Below are positions 1-7,430 of a stretch of 8,841 nucleotides of DNA, one piece after another. The stretch is from Rhodospirillaceae bacterium (GTDB lineage: Bacteria; Pseudomonadota; Alphaproteobacteria; Rhodospirillales; Magnetovibrionaceae): NCBI GenBank assembly GCA_029883045.1, contig JAOUJU010000063.1:1-8841 (forward strand), given 5' to 3'. Position numbers and translations under genes: made by a program. Numbering within the stretch: position 1 is the stretch's first letter; each line of letters begins with the position of its first letter. The notes below the pieces were generated by a model, which was not told the DNA's origin, did no database searches, and was given only the letters and a program-made list of their open reading frames with translations.

Positions 1-950
1 CAATGGGTTAATTGCCCACAATTACTGCAAACTGGGTTTTCAGAACGCTTGCCCTCAAGATGCTGCAAACGCAGGGCATTCATTTTATCAGAATTCCAAA
101 GGGATTTAACGCTTTCTTCTCTGACGTCGCCAATTATCAGCTTACGCCCCCAATCGAGAAAGCACGAACTAGCCAAACCGTCGGCATTAATAGAAAAACC
201 ATAAAAGATGTATGGGCAGGTATCGGTTGGCTTGATCGGTTGTTTATAAATACCTTCGGTAATTTTTACACCCGTATGGCCCTCGACATCAAATTCAGGC
301 CAGCATGGAGCAAAGTTTTCAATAAATATTCTGTCGCAATGATCACCAAACGTATCAAGAAATTCCTGTTTCTGCGGTTCGGTAATCAAGTCACCAGGAA
401 TTTTTGTTACAACCTCACAATTTCCTTTGTTGTCATAAAGCCATTTTACATTCTCAACGAACGCATCAAAATCAAAATCAAACCCGGTAAATTTCAGGTA
501 TTGCTCACGATTCATGCCATCTACCGAGATGTTGATCTTGTCTAATCCGGCTTCTAGCACTGGCCCAAGCCTCTCTGGTGTCATAAGCGACCCATTGGTG
601 GTGGTGTCTATGTATTCAACAAATCCGCTTTTCTTTGCGTAATCAATCATATCGGCGAGATTTTTATTAAGAAATGGCTCGCCATCTTTATACATACGCA
701 AAACCTTGATTGGTTTATCAAATTCAGCAAGGTCATCTATCACCTTGCGAAAAACTTCAAACTTCATTGCACCCTGATAACGCCCGGTATCTTTAATTAA
801 TTTAAGATGTCCTGTTGGGCAGAACGGACAGCGGAAATTGCATGCACTTGCCGGATCCACAAACAAAACAAATGGAGTTTCAATGGGGATAACCGTTTCA
901 AGGGCTGTACGCCCCTCAAGGTTAATGCGTGGCTTTAATTCCGCTTTCAT
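1..950 (-). CDS. Radical SAM/SPASM domain protein, 3' end cut off by window edge
   Basis: The frame is open from an ATG at 950 to base 1, giving 316 codons with no stop; the C-terminus lies outside the window. The start is supported by GGAG six bases upstream (957-960). Near the N-terminus is the radical SAM cluster motif CNFRCPFC, with Cys37, Cys41 and Cys44 to bind the [4Fe-4S] cluster that cleaves S-adenosylmethionine. The stretch around residues 85-145 (KDGEPFLN, TTTNGS, NISVDG) fits the radical SAM barrel. The C-terminal part begins a SPASM domain that would carry auxiliary iron-sulfur clusters: Cys245, then 12 residues, Gly258, four residues, Cys263, followed by Cys308 and Cys311. Known SPASM proteins include peptide-modifying maturases and sugar dehydrogenases; members also occur in polysaccharide loci. 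The substrate is unknown. It lies 130 bases downstream of another radical SAM gene on the same strand. Domain assignment is confident; function is not assigned. Confidence 0.9.
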   Translation of the reverse strand, partial: MKAELKPRINLEGRTALETVIPIETPFVLFVDPASACNFRCPFCPTGHLKLIKDTGRYQGAMKFEVFRKVIDDLAEFDKPIKVLRMYKDGEPFLNKNLADMIDYAKKSGFVEYIDTTTNGSLMTPERLGPVLEAGLDKINISVDGMNREQYLKFTGFDFDFDAFVENVKWLYDNKGNCEVVTKIPGDLITEPQKQEFLDTFGDHCDRIFIENFAPCWPEFDVEGHTGVKITEGIYKQPIKPTDTCPYIFYGFSINADGLASSCFLDWGRKLIIGDVREESVKSLWNSDKMNALRLQHLEGKRSENPVCSNCGQLTH

Positions 951-1080
951 TACTTTCTCCATTTGTTTGCCGGCGCTATTAAATTATTGATAGTATCTGT
1001 GATTTGTTGTTAGTGCGCTGCTAAAAAATATATGATGCCTAAGCCAAGGCTTATGATTGAATAATATTTGCAGCCAGCAT

Positions 1081-2730
1081 CTAGCTCAAAAGATGACCTA
1101 TCTCAAATTTGGCTACTTTATCGATCCAAAAATTATCAGAATTATATATTTCTTTGGCTATACTTAGATGCTCTAACCAATCTTCTTTACCTTGTGCTTT
1201 AAGAGTTTCTGCCAAAAATAATTGCCCAAACATATGTTCGGGATATTTTTCACATACATTTCTAAAATAATCTTCTGCAATTTTGTAATTTTTAATTTTA
1301 AAATTGAAATTATTCACAAAATTCACAGCCAGATTCATATCATACGATTCTATCTGTATATTATCTGGATCTACCCCTGGCGCCCTTATTAAAGACTTGG
1401 TGGTTACGTAATCATCAGCTGTAGAATCTTCAATATAATCGTTTTCAACACATATATCAAAAAGTCGACTTCCATATATTGGTATTGCACAAAACACATG
1501 CGCCCAATCAAATCCCGAATTAATTAACATTTCCAGAGTTTCGTCCCTGTGTTCCGGCATCTCACCAGGAAGGCCAATAACAATAAACACATGGGACATT
1601 ACACCGTGACGGCGCAGATTATCTACAGCAGGTTTTATCAACTTCTTTTTGAGGGGTTTTTTAATTATATTTTTTAAAACATAATCTGACCCCGATTCAA
1701 CAGCAAGCGCTACCGAGGAAACTCCTGCCCTTGCAAACAATGACGCAACCTCATCATCAATTGCATATACGGCCACTCCATTGGGAAATTCAATTCTGAT
1801 GCCTAACTCAATCAAGCTCTTAAGGACATCCTTTGCCCTTGGCACATCATTAAAAAAATGATCATCTTCTATAAGAAGCACATCCATACCATAGTCATCG
1901 CGCATCCGCCTAACATCAGAAACAATGCGTGGAATTGACATAGTTCTCACGCTCTTACCATGAAGGCTCGGGTTGGAACAGAACACACACATAAAGGGGC
2001 ATCCCCTTGATGTGTGGATCGACATTTCTCTTGATTTTTTTTCTGCAAATCGCTTGTCAATAGATCTGGAATTATAATTTGTAAGATCTAGCAGTTCATA
2101 ATTTAGTTCTGGAATATCATCTAAATCTTCAACAAAATCTAGTGCGGGAATCTTGCCAGAATCTGCGGCTGCACTTGTTACCCACGATTTGTGGGATTCC
2201 AGTACGGCAACTCTATCGTTTGCATCGATTAATGCCCTTAAAGGCAACTCCCCCTCGCCCTTACAAACAGCATCAATAGATGGGCTTTGCGAAAGCACCT
2301 CTTTATAAGCAGCAGACGGAAGGCCGCCGCCAGCCAAAACCAAAACATCTTTAGAATATTTTTTTATAGTAGACGCGTTTTGCTCAAGATATTTAAATGA
2401 TGAATTGAATAGAGCCGATATGCCGACAATATCCGGAACAAATTCTTTGCACACTTCAATTATTTTATTTTCAAAATAATTTGCCAAGTTTTCTTGTGAA
2501 TGGCTATCAAGCAAATACTTTAAATCAATATTGAGATCCAGGATCTTAATATTTACCGCACCCGAGCAATTTTTAGATAAATATGCTTCCAGTGAAAGAA
2601 TGCCGTACGGGATCGTAAATGCAGGAAGAACTGCTGATTTTTGCTTATCCACAAAGTCATCCGCGTTAAAATAAGGAGGAATAACAAAAAGTATGGATGT
2701 TTCTTTTTGATTTTGGATATCTTTTTTCAT
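1081..2730 (-). CDS. B12-binding-type radical SAM protein with TPR-like C-terminal tail
   Basis: Protein of 549 aa from the ATG at 2730. A TTG four codons upstream is also in frame, but neither start has a clear ribosome binding site, so ATG is preferred. Residues about 10-180 resemble a cobalamin-binding fold (ILFVIPPYF, then FVPDIVGISA, AGGGLPS and the KGEGE signature near 157-161). The classical DxHxxG cobalt-ligand motif is not visible, as in many BchE-like members. The radical SAM core starts at HTSRGCPFMCVFC with Cys244, Cys248 and Cys251. It continues through LLIEDDHFF, ALAVESGSD and VIGLPGE, typical of this superfamily. The last 80 or so residues (NYKIAEDYFRNVCEKYP, GQLFLAETLKAQGK) look like a tetratricopeptide-type helical pair. 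Family members carry out methyl transfers, cyclisations and rearrangements; the reaction here is unknown. It lies 112 bases after the sugar operon and may have its own promoter. Confidence 0.88.
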   Translation of the reverse strand: MKKDIQNQKETSILFVIPPYFNADDFVDKQKSAVLPAFTIPYGILSLEAYLSKNCSGAVNIKILDLNIDLKYLLDSHSQENLANYFENKIIEVCKEFVPDIVGISALFNSSFKYLEQNASTIKKYSKDVLVLAGGGLPSAAYKEVLSQSPSIDAVCKGEGELPLRALIDANDRVAVLESHKSWVTSAAADSGKIPALDFVEDLDDIPELNYELLDLTNYNSRSIDKRFAEKKSREMSIHTSRGCPFMCVFCSNPSLHGKSVRTMSIPRIVSDVRRMRDDYGMDVLLIEDDHFFNDVPRAKDVLKSLIELGIRIEFPNGVAVYAIDDEVASLFARAGVSSVALAVESGSDYVLKNIIKKPLKKKLIKPAVDNLRRHGVMSHVFIVIGLPGEMPEHRDETLEMLINSGFDWAHVFCAIPIYGSRLFDICVENDYIEDSTADDYVTTKSLIRAPGVDPDNIQIESYDMNLAVNFVNNFNFKIKNYKIAEDYFRNVCEKYPEHMFGQLFLAETLKAQGKEDWLEHLSIAKEIYNSDNFWIDKVAKFEIGHLLS

Positions 2731-2807
2731 TTTTGTTAACAACTAAATAAAAGGTTGGAACAAAAGTACGTAAAAACCACATATTTCTAATGGTTATATG
2801 GTGTCTT

Positions 2808-2813
2808 ATTATA
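2808..2813 (-). promoter_or_regulatory. Possible -10 element upstream of the B12-type radical SAM gene
   Basis: On the minus strand the gap between the reductase stop (2843) and the radical SAM start (2730) contains a perfect TATAAT. It overlaps one arm of a short dyad, GTTATA (2793-2798) and TATAAC (2810-2815). No convincing -35 hexamer sits at the right distance and the whole gap is AT-rich, so a chance match is quite possible. The gap is at least consistent with a separate transcription start for the radical SAM gene. Confidence 0.25.
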
Positions 2814-2842
2814 ACAATATAAACATTAAAAATTAAATAGAG

Positions 2843-3658
2843 TTAATGGTTAATGCCCCAAAACTCCATAGGTTCATAGTCAGGATATGGGTAATGCCCC
2901 GTATTCAAGCTTATCGACCAACCGTTTTCCGCTATCCATTGCTCCACAAGACTAAGAACGGAAATGGGTTTCCCCGAGCAAATATTAATAACCCCAAGAT
3001 CAGTAGGTGATAATGCTACGGATACTATTTGTCTTGCGGCCTCGGATATTGGCAAAAAATCTCTTATCTGCTCCCCTCCAGACATATTGAATGTCTTATC
3101 GCCTCGCTCAACTGCTTTCTTCAATTGCATCCATAACGAATTATCTGACTGACCATCACCAAACAGATAAAATAATCGTGCCCAAGTTAATAAAAACGGT
3201 TTTGTTTGTTGAATAGTTTGGAGCCGTTTTCTTAGCTCATCTTTAGCCTGTCCATAAGGATTTGTTGGAAAAGTCTCCATATCAGGTTTTAATGCACCAC
3301 CTTGCATTCCATATTCAAAACAGGTGCCAGTAACAACAAGGTTTCCAAGGCCGGATTCAATAAGTCCACTAAGAAAACTATACTGTGCAGGCAGCTCTTC
3401 ATCCATATGATGTTCGGATTTATAATTAGGTAACCCACCCCATGCCAAATGAATTAACACATCTGGACGCCCCATCAGGTCAAAAGAATTTTCCGTTGAC
3501 GAAGCAATGTCAATTCGAACAATTTCACAATCTGACAGATGTGGGGGGACTTTAGATGATGGGCGTAAAACGGCATGCGGGAATATACCCCTGGTCTTTA
3601 ATTCGGCAACAACATTGCGACCAATAAACCCACCCGCACCTGTAACCGCAACCTTCAT
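2843..3658 (-). CDS. NAD(P)-dependent short-chain dehydrogenase/epimerase, likely 4-ketoreductase of the CDP-sugar pathway
   Basis: Protein of 271 aa in the extended SDR (NAD-dependent epimerase/dehydratase) family. The Rossmann motif TGAGGFIG is at residues 6-13. The catalytic region shows TGTCFEYG near 110-117 and the Tyr-x-x-x-Lys pair in YGQAK (Tyr135, Lys139). The C-terminal region (YPYPDYEPMEFWG) looks intact, so the protein appears complete although slightly short for an extended SDR. Its ATG overlaps the stop of the upstream methyltransferase (ATGA), with GGAG about eight bases before the start. As the last gene of the operon it is best read as the enzyme that reduces the C4 ketone of the methylated CDP-6-deoxy-4-keto sugar, the role NovS plays in noviose synthesis. 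That role is inferred from context; a 4-epimerase or other SDR activity cannot be excluded. Confidence 0.88.
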   Translation of the reverse strand: MKVAVTGAGGFIGRNVVAELKTRGIFPHAVLRPSSKVPPHLSDCEIVRIDIASSTENSFDLMGRPDVLIHLAWGGLPNYKSEHHMDEELPAQYSFLSGLIESGLGNLVVTGTCFEYGMQGGALKPDMETFPTNPYGQAKDELRKRLQTIQQTKPFLLTWARLFYLFGDGQSDNSLWMQLKKAVERGDKTFNMSGGEQIRDFLPISEAARQIVSVALSPTDLGVINICSGKPISVLSLVEQWIAENGWSISLNTGHYPYPDYEPMEFWGINH

Positions 3659-4884
3659 GAGATAATCTCCAACTCGGGTACCGCCACAACAAACTTCCCG
3701 CCCCAGTCTTTAATGTAAGCTAATTGTTCAATTATTTCGCTCTTTAGATTCCACGGAAGCAAAACCACATAATCAGGCTGATCTATTTTTAATAAACTTT
3801 CATCAACAATTGGTATTTTACTGCCGGGCATAAACTTGTTTTGTTTTGCCGGGCTTGCATCAACAACATATGAAATCATATCTGGACCAATATCTGCAAA
3901 ATTAAATAATGTATTACCTTTTGCCGCAGCGCCATAGCCGGCTACTTTCTTTCCCTGTTTTTTTGCATCCATAAGGAATGAAAGGAAATCATCCTTCACC
4001 TTATTCGCTTTCTCCTGAAAACCTTTGTAAAAGGCGGTGGTTGCCATGCCTGCGGTCGCTTCTTTTGCCATGATTTGACCAACTGATTCTTCTATCTCGT
4101 GCTTTGCGCTACCTGTTTTTTGTGCATATACCCGCAAGCTACCACCATGGGTTGGTAATTCATCAACCCTAAATATCGTTAGGCCATTTGCGCTAAATAT
4201 TTTTTGCACTGCGGTTAATGAAAGGTATGAATAATGCTCGTGATAAATGGTATCGAATTGGTTAAACCGAACAAGGTTGAGAAGATGGGGAAATTCAAAT
4301 GTTGCCACTCCATCTGGTTTAAGCAAAATTGAAAACCCTTTTACGAAATCATTCATATCAGGAACATGGGCCAGAACATTGTTTGCGACAGTCAGGTCAG
4401 CTTGTAGGCCGGCAGCGGCCAGCTCTTCAGATTTTTCTGTTCCAAAAAATTCTTCAATAATTTCAATGCCCTTTTCCCGTGCTGCCATTGCGGTACTGTG
4501 GGTCGGTTCTATGCCGTAACAGGGAATATTTTTTTTCTGTACATATTGCAACAGGTAGCCGTCGTTAGCAGCGACTTCGACCACAGTGCTTTGCGGGCCA
4601 AGCCCAAGCATATGGGTTATATCGTCCACATACTTGCGTGCATGATCTAGCCACGATGTGGAAAATGAACTGAAATAAGAATAATCATCGGAAAACATTT
4701 CGCCGGCACCGACGAAATCTTCAGTTTGCACCAGCCAGCATTTTTCACACACCAACACCCGTAACGGATAGCGTTTTTCTGGTTTTTTTATACTATCATC
4801 GGTTAGATATGAATTTGATGGCGGTGAATTACCAAGATTAACAAAGGTGTTGGTCAGTTCTTCTGCGCAATGCCTACACTTCAT
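3655..4884 (-). CDS. Nucleotide-sugar C-methyltransferase, SAM-dependent (TylC3/NovU/TcaB9 type)
   Basis: Protein of 409 aa with the three-part layout of deoxysugar C-methyltransferases. An N-terminal zinc-binding module has Cys3-x-x-Cys6 and Cys46-x-x-Cys49. A class I methyltransferase domain carries the SAM-binding motif VVEVAANDGYL (101-111) and NNVLAHVPD (168-176). A C-terminal domain contains AGYGAAAKGNT. The motif YHEHYSY (214-220) matches the active-site Tyr/Glu/His segment described for TcaB9, where a His acts as base to deprotonate the carbon next to the keto group. Family members methylate C3 (TylC3, TcaB9) or C5 (NovU) of NDP-4-keto-6-deoxy sugars. Here the expected substrate is a CDP-4-keto-6-deoxyhexose supplied by the three upstream enzymes. 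The start overlaps the epimerase stop as ATGA. Family assignment is firm; the methylated position is not determined. Confidence 0.93.
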   Translation of the reverse strand: MKCRHCAEELTNTFVNLGNSPPSNSYLTDDSIKKPEKRYPLRVLVCEKCWLVQTEDFVGAGEMFSDDYSYFSSFSTSWLDHARKYVDDITHMLGLGPQSTVVEVAANDGYLLQYVQKKNIPCYGIEPTHSTAMAAREKGIEIIEEFFGTEKSEELAAAGLQADLTVANNVLAHVPDMNDFVKGFSILLKPDGVATFEFPHLLNLVRFNQFDTIYHEHYSYLSLTAVQKIFSANGLTIFRVDELPTHGGSLRVYAQKTGSAKHEIEESVGQIMAKEATAGMATTAFYKGFQEKANKVKDDFLSFLMDAKKQGKKVAGYGAAAKGNTLFNFADIGPDMISYVVDASPAKQNKFMPGSKIPIVDESLLKIDQPDYVVLLPWNLKSEIIEQLAYIKDWGGKFVVAVPELEIIS

Positions 4885-5444
4885 AAAACAATTCCGGAAA
4901 AATTATTATCAATTAAAGGGTGAGACCCATCACGATCTGATAGGAGCTCCACTGGCAACGGCCAGCGAATATTAAGCCCAGGATCTGTTGGTCGAACCCC
5001 GCCTTCGGATTCTTTATTATAAGGAAATGTGTGAAAATAAAGCATCTTACAATTATCGCTTAGGGTTTGAAAACCGTGGGCGAACCCATCTGGGATATAA
5101 AATATTTTACTATTATCAGAACTTAAAATTTCACTGTGCCATTGTAAAAATGTTGGTGATTTTTTCCGTAAATCAACAGCAACATCAAAAACTTCGCCTT
5201 CAATGCATTTAATAATTTTTGTTTCTGAATGTGGTGGAAATTGAAAGTGCATTCCGCGCACAGTTCCTTTATTTATTGTATTGGTCTGGTTGATTTGTGA
5301 AATTTTTTTACCCATTAAAAGGTCAGAAAATTCTTCTTCGCAAAATAAACGCTCTAGACTGCCACGATTATCACCCATGGGCTTTGTCTCGATTAATCGA
5401 AGCCCTTGTAATGGAGTATTTTGTATGTTGAATCTGGCGCTCAT
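4881..5444 (-). CDS. RmlC-like nucleotide-sugar 3,5-epimerase (cupin fold)
   Basis: Protein of 187 aa, the usual size for dTDP-4-dehydrorhamnose 3,5-epimerase family members. The catalytic residues of RmlC appear to be kept: His66 in RGMHFQ (general base), Lys79 in KIIKCIEG, His123 in YIPDGFAHGF, Tyr142 in FPYNKESEGG and the Asp pair in LSDRDG (170-172). It should therefore be an active epimerase rather than an isomerase relative. In this operon the substrate is probably CDP-4-keto-6-deoxyglucose, not the dTDP sugar, since the two preceding genes make the CDP form and no rmlA or rmlB is present. Whether it acts at C3, C5 or both cannot be told; NovW, in the parallel noviose pathway, acts mainly at C3. 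Its ATG overlaps the rfbG stop (ATGA), and with no strong ribosome binding site it probably relies on translational coupling. The symbol rfbC is avoided because that implies rhamnose synthesis. Confidence 0.9.
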   Translation of the reverse strand: MSARFNIQNTPLQGLRLIETKPMGDNRGSLERLFCEEEFSDLLMGKKISQINQTNTINKGTVRGMHFQFPPHSETKIIKCIEGEVFDVAVDLRKKSPTFLQWHSEILSSDNSKIFYIPDGFAHGFQTLSDNCKMLYFHTFPYNKESEGGVRPTDPGLNIRWPLPVELLSDRDGSHPLIDNNFSGIVL

Positions 5445-6532
5445 TTTGTTGCTGCCAATATATATGCATTAATCTGATTTTGGCACATAGACTTCATATC
5501 TGACCCCTTTAGCCACTGATGGTGCCACTCAATGGTGTGTTGAAGCGCCTGATCCAAGTTCCAGCGCGGCTTCCAGCCAAGCTCGTTTCTTGCAAGGGTG
5601 CTGTTTAATTTAAGCAAGCCAGCTTCATAGGGGTTATCATTGTTATTTTTCACCGCCACAGATGCACCGCCCCCCCACAGCCGTGCTGCGGTCTCTGCCA
5701 CGTTATGTACCGTAGCATCAGCATCATCATCGGGGCCGAAATTCCATGCCTTTGCGAAATTATGTGCAAAATCGGGGCCACTTTCTGACAATAATTTTTC
5801 TGCCAACACTAAATATCCGGAAAGCGGTTCCAACACATGCTGCCACGGTCGTACCGCATTGGGGTAGCGCAGCAACACCGCTTCGTTCGCCGAAAATGAC
5901 CGTAGGCAGTCTGGCACAAGACGATCAGTCGCCCAATCACCACCCCCAATAACATTACCGGCCCGAGCTGTTGCAATTTGTGCCGGGTGGCCATCTTTCA
6001 CGTTATAAAAACTGTTGCGATAGCTTGCGGTAATAATTTCAGCTGCGGCTTTACTGGCGCTGTATGGATCATGTCCGCCCAAAGGATCGGCTTCATTAAA
6101 CAATATTTCTTGTTCAGCATTTTCGTAAACCTTGTCGGTTGTTACAACCACTATAGCCCGAACCGAATCAACATCTCGTACTACCTCAAGCAGGTTGGCC
6201 GTGCCCATTATGTTGGCAGCAAACGTATCAAGTGGATTTTTGTAGCCATCACGCACAAGCGCCTGTGCGGCCAAATGAAAAACAACTTCAGGTTTTGCTG
6301 ATTTCAATGCCGATTTAAGTTTATCTAAATTAGCTAAATCATCCCGAACATCGCTGGATATTATGTTTGATATTTCCGCAACATCAAACAATGCCGGATC
6401 GCTTGGCGGGTTAAGTGAAAACCCGTGTACTTCGGCCCCCATCTGGGCAAGCCAAAGCGAAAGCCAGCTTCCCTTAAAACCGGTGTGCCCGGTTACAAAA
6501 ACAGACTTACCCTGCCAAACTAAAGGCATCAT
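5441..6532 (-). CDS. rfbG: CDP-glucose 4,6-dehydratase
   Basis: Protein of about 363 aa converting CDP-glucose to CDP-4-keto-6-deoxyglucose with bound NAD+. The N-terminal WQGKSVFVTGHTGFKGSWLS (from residue 6) is the hallmark of RfbG/DdhB and holds the GxxGxxG nucleotide-binding loop (Gly15, Gly18, Gly21). The dehydratase signature Thr-Asp-Lys is at 132-134 in TTDKVYEN and the Tyr-x-x-x-Lys pair is at 157-161 in YSASK. The C-terminal region (RPWQHVLEPLSGYL) is also typical. The chosen ATG at 6532 overlaps the rfbF stop by one base (TAATG). The next codon, ATG at 6529, is equally possible and has better spacing from GGAA at 6537-6540. An upstream GTG at 6550 would lengthen the overlap and seems less likely. 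The product is the branch point for CDP-deoxysugars and here feeds the epimerase and C-methyltransferase. Confidence 0.96.
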   Translation of the reverse strand: MMPLVWQGKSVFVTGHTGFKGSWLSLWLAQMGAEVHGFSLNPPSDPALFDVAEISNIISSDVRDDLANLDKLKSALKSAKPEVVFHLAAQALVRDGYKNPLDTFAANIMGTANLLEVVRDVDSVRAIVVVTTDKVYENAEQEILFNEADPLGGHDPYSASKAAAEIITASYRNSFYNVKDGHPAQIATARAGNVIGGGDWATDRLVPDCLRSFSANEAVLLRYPNAVRPWQHVLEPLSGYLVLAEKLLSESGPDFAHNFAKAWNFGPDDDADATVHNVAETAARLWGGGASVAVKNNNDNPYEAGLLKLNSTLARNELGWKPRWNLDQALQHTIEWHHQWLKGSDMKSMCQNQINAYILAATK

Positions 6533-7305
6533 TATTTCCACGTTTTCCACGGTGCATTACCAGAACTCCAATAATCTTCGAGAACATTTTTATCGCGCAA
6601 GGTGTCCATAGGCAGCCAGAAACCATTGTGTTCAAACGCCATCAATTGATTTATTTGGGCAAGCTTGGCTAACGGTTCACCTTCCCAACTGATCATATCA
6701 TTATCAATCAGGTCCAAACATTCAGGCGACAAAACAAAAAATCCACCATTTATGCGCCCACCATCACCGCGAGGCTTTTCAATAAATCCAGAAACCTTAT
6801 CACCGTCTATCTCAAGCGCGCCATAACGCCCCGGGGGCTGAACCGCGGTTACAGTTGCAAGTTTACCATGTTTTTTGTGAAATTTAATTTGTGCCGATAT
6901 GTCCACATCGGCAACACCATCGCCATATGTAAAACAGAATGCATCTTCACCTTTAACATAAGATTTTGTTCGTTTAAGACGGCCACCAGTCTTTGTGTTA
7001 TCACCAGTATCAATAAGGGTTACTTTCCAAGGTTCAGCATTTTGCTGGTGCACCTGCATTTCATTGGTTTTCATATCAAACGTTACATCCGACATATGCA
7101 GAAAATAATTAGCGAAGTACTCCTTAATGACATAACCCCTATAGCCACAGCACACGATAAAATCATTAATCCCATGGGACGCATATATCTTCATTATGTG
7201 CCACAGTATTGGCTTGCCGCCAATTTCTACCATGGGTTTGGGCTTAATATCGGTTTCTTCGCTAATTCGTGTGCCAAGACCACCGGCTAGGATTATTGCT
7301 TTCAT
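6532..7305 (-). CDS. rfbF: Glucose-1-phosphate cytidylyltransferase
   Basis: Protein of 257 aa, full length for the family, making CDP-glucose from CTP and glucose 1-phosphate. The nucleotide-binding signature LAGGLGTRISEET spans residues 6-18, followed by KPKPMVEIGGKP (21-32). TYGDGVADV (126-134) carries the metal-binding Asp129, and the substrate-binding parts GRYGALE, EKPRGDGGRINGGFF and LPMDTLRD are intact. It is clearly the cytidylyltransferase and not the thymidylyltransferase RmlA, given the LSEET-type loop and the adjacent rfbG. It is the first gene of the five-gene operon. A GAGG ten bases upstream (7316-7319) is a plausible ribosome binding site. The end of a decayed insertion sequence lies only 50 bases before the start codon, so the operon promoter is either in this short gap or within the remnant. 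Confidence 0.96.
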   Translation of the reverse strand: MKAIILAGGLGTRISEETDIKPKPMVEIGGKPILWHIMKIYASHGINDFIVCCGYRGYVIKEYFANYFLHMSDVTFDMKTNEMQVHQQNAEPWKVTLIDTGDNTKTGGRLKRTKSYVKGEDAFCFTYGDGVADVDISAQIKFHKKHGKLATVTAVQPPGRYGALEIDGDKVSGFIEKPRGDGGRINGGFFVLSPECLDLIDNDMISWEGEPLAKLAQINQLMAFEHNGFWLPMDTLRDKNVLEDYWSSGNAPWKTWK

Positions 7306-7430
7306 GTCGCGTTTGCCTCATTGATGTAAAGCTTCATTGAATAATATTCCAAAACTGTCCGTCATCATATAAATTGGAACACTTAGATGGCCTAAATTAA
7401 AAGAGGCTCCGATCCATCTGGTTGGTTATA

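Noticed and set aside
12..545. 177-codon plus-strand open frame
   Set aside because: It lies opposite the radical SAM/SPASM gene, whose cysteine motifs and ribosome binding site are convincing. The plus-strand protein has no recognisable domain.
1040..1053. Palindrome TAAGCC-AA-GGCTTA between the two radical SAM genes
   Set aside because: The spacer is only two bases and no T-run follows on the minus strand, so it is not a credible terminator. One short palindrome can occur by chance.
1056..1068. 13-base ATTGAATAATATT shared with 7336-7348
   Set aside because: A single shared AT-rich 13-mer is expected by chance in a window of this size, and the flanks do not match. The second copy lies in the rfbF leader, so a shared regulator site is possible but unsupported.
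6978..7290. Plus-strand open frame opposite rfbF and similar frames opposite rfbG and the methyltransferase
   Set aside because: Antisense shadows of strongly conserved genes, with no family resemblance or ribosome binding sites.
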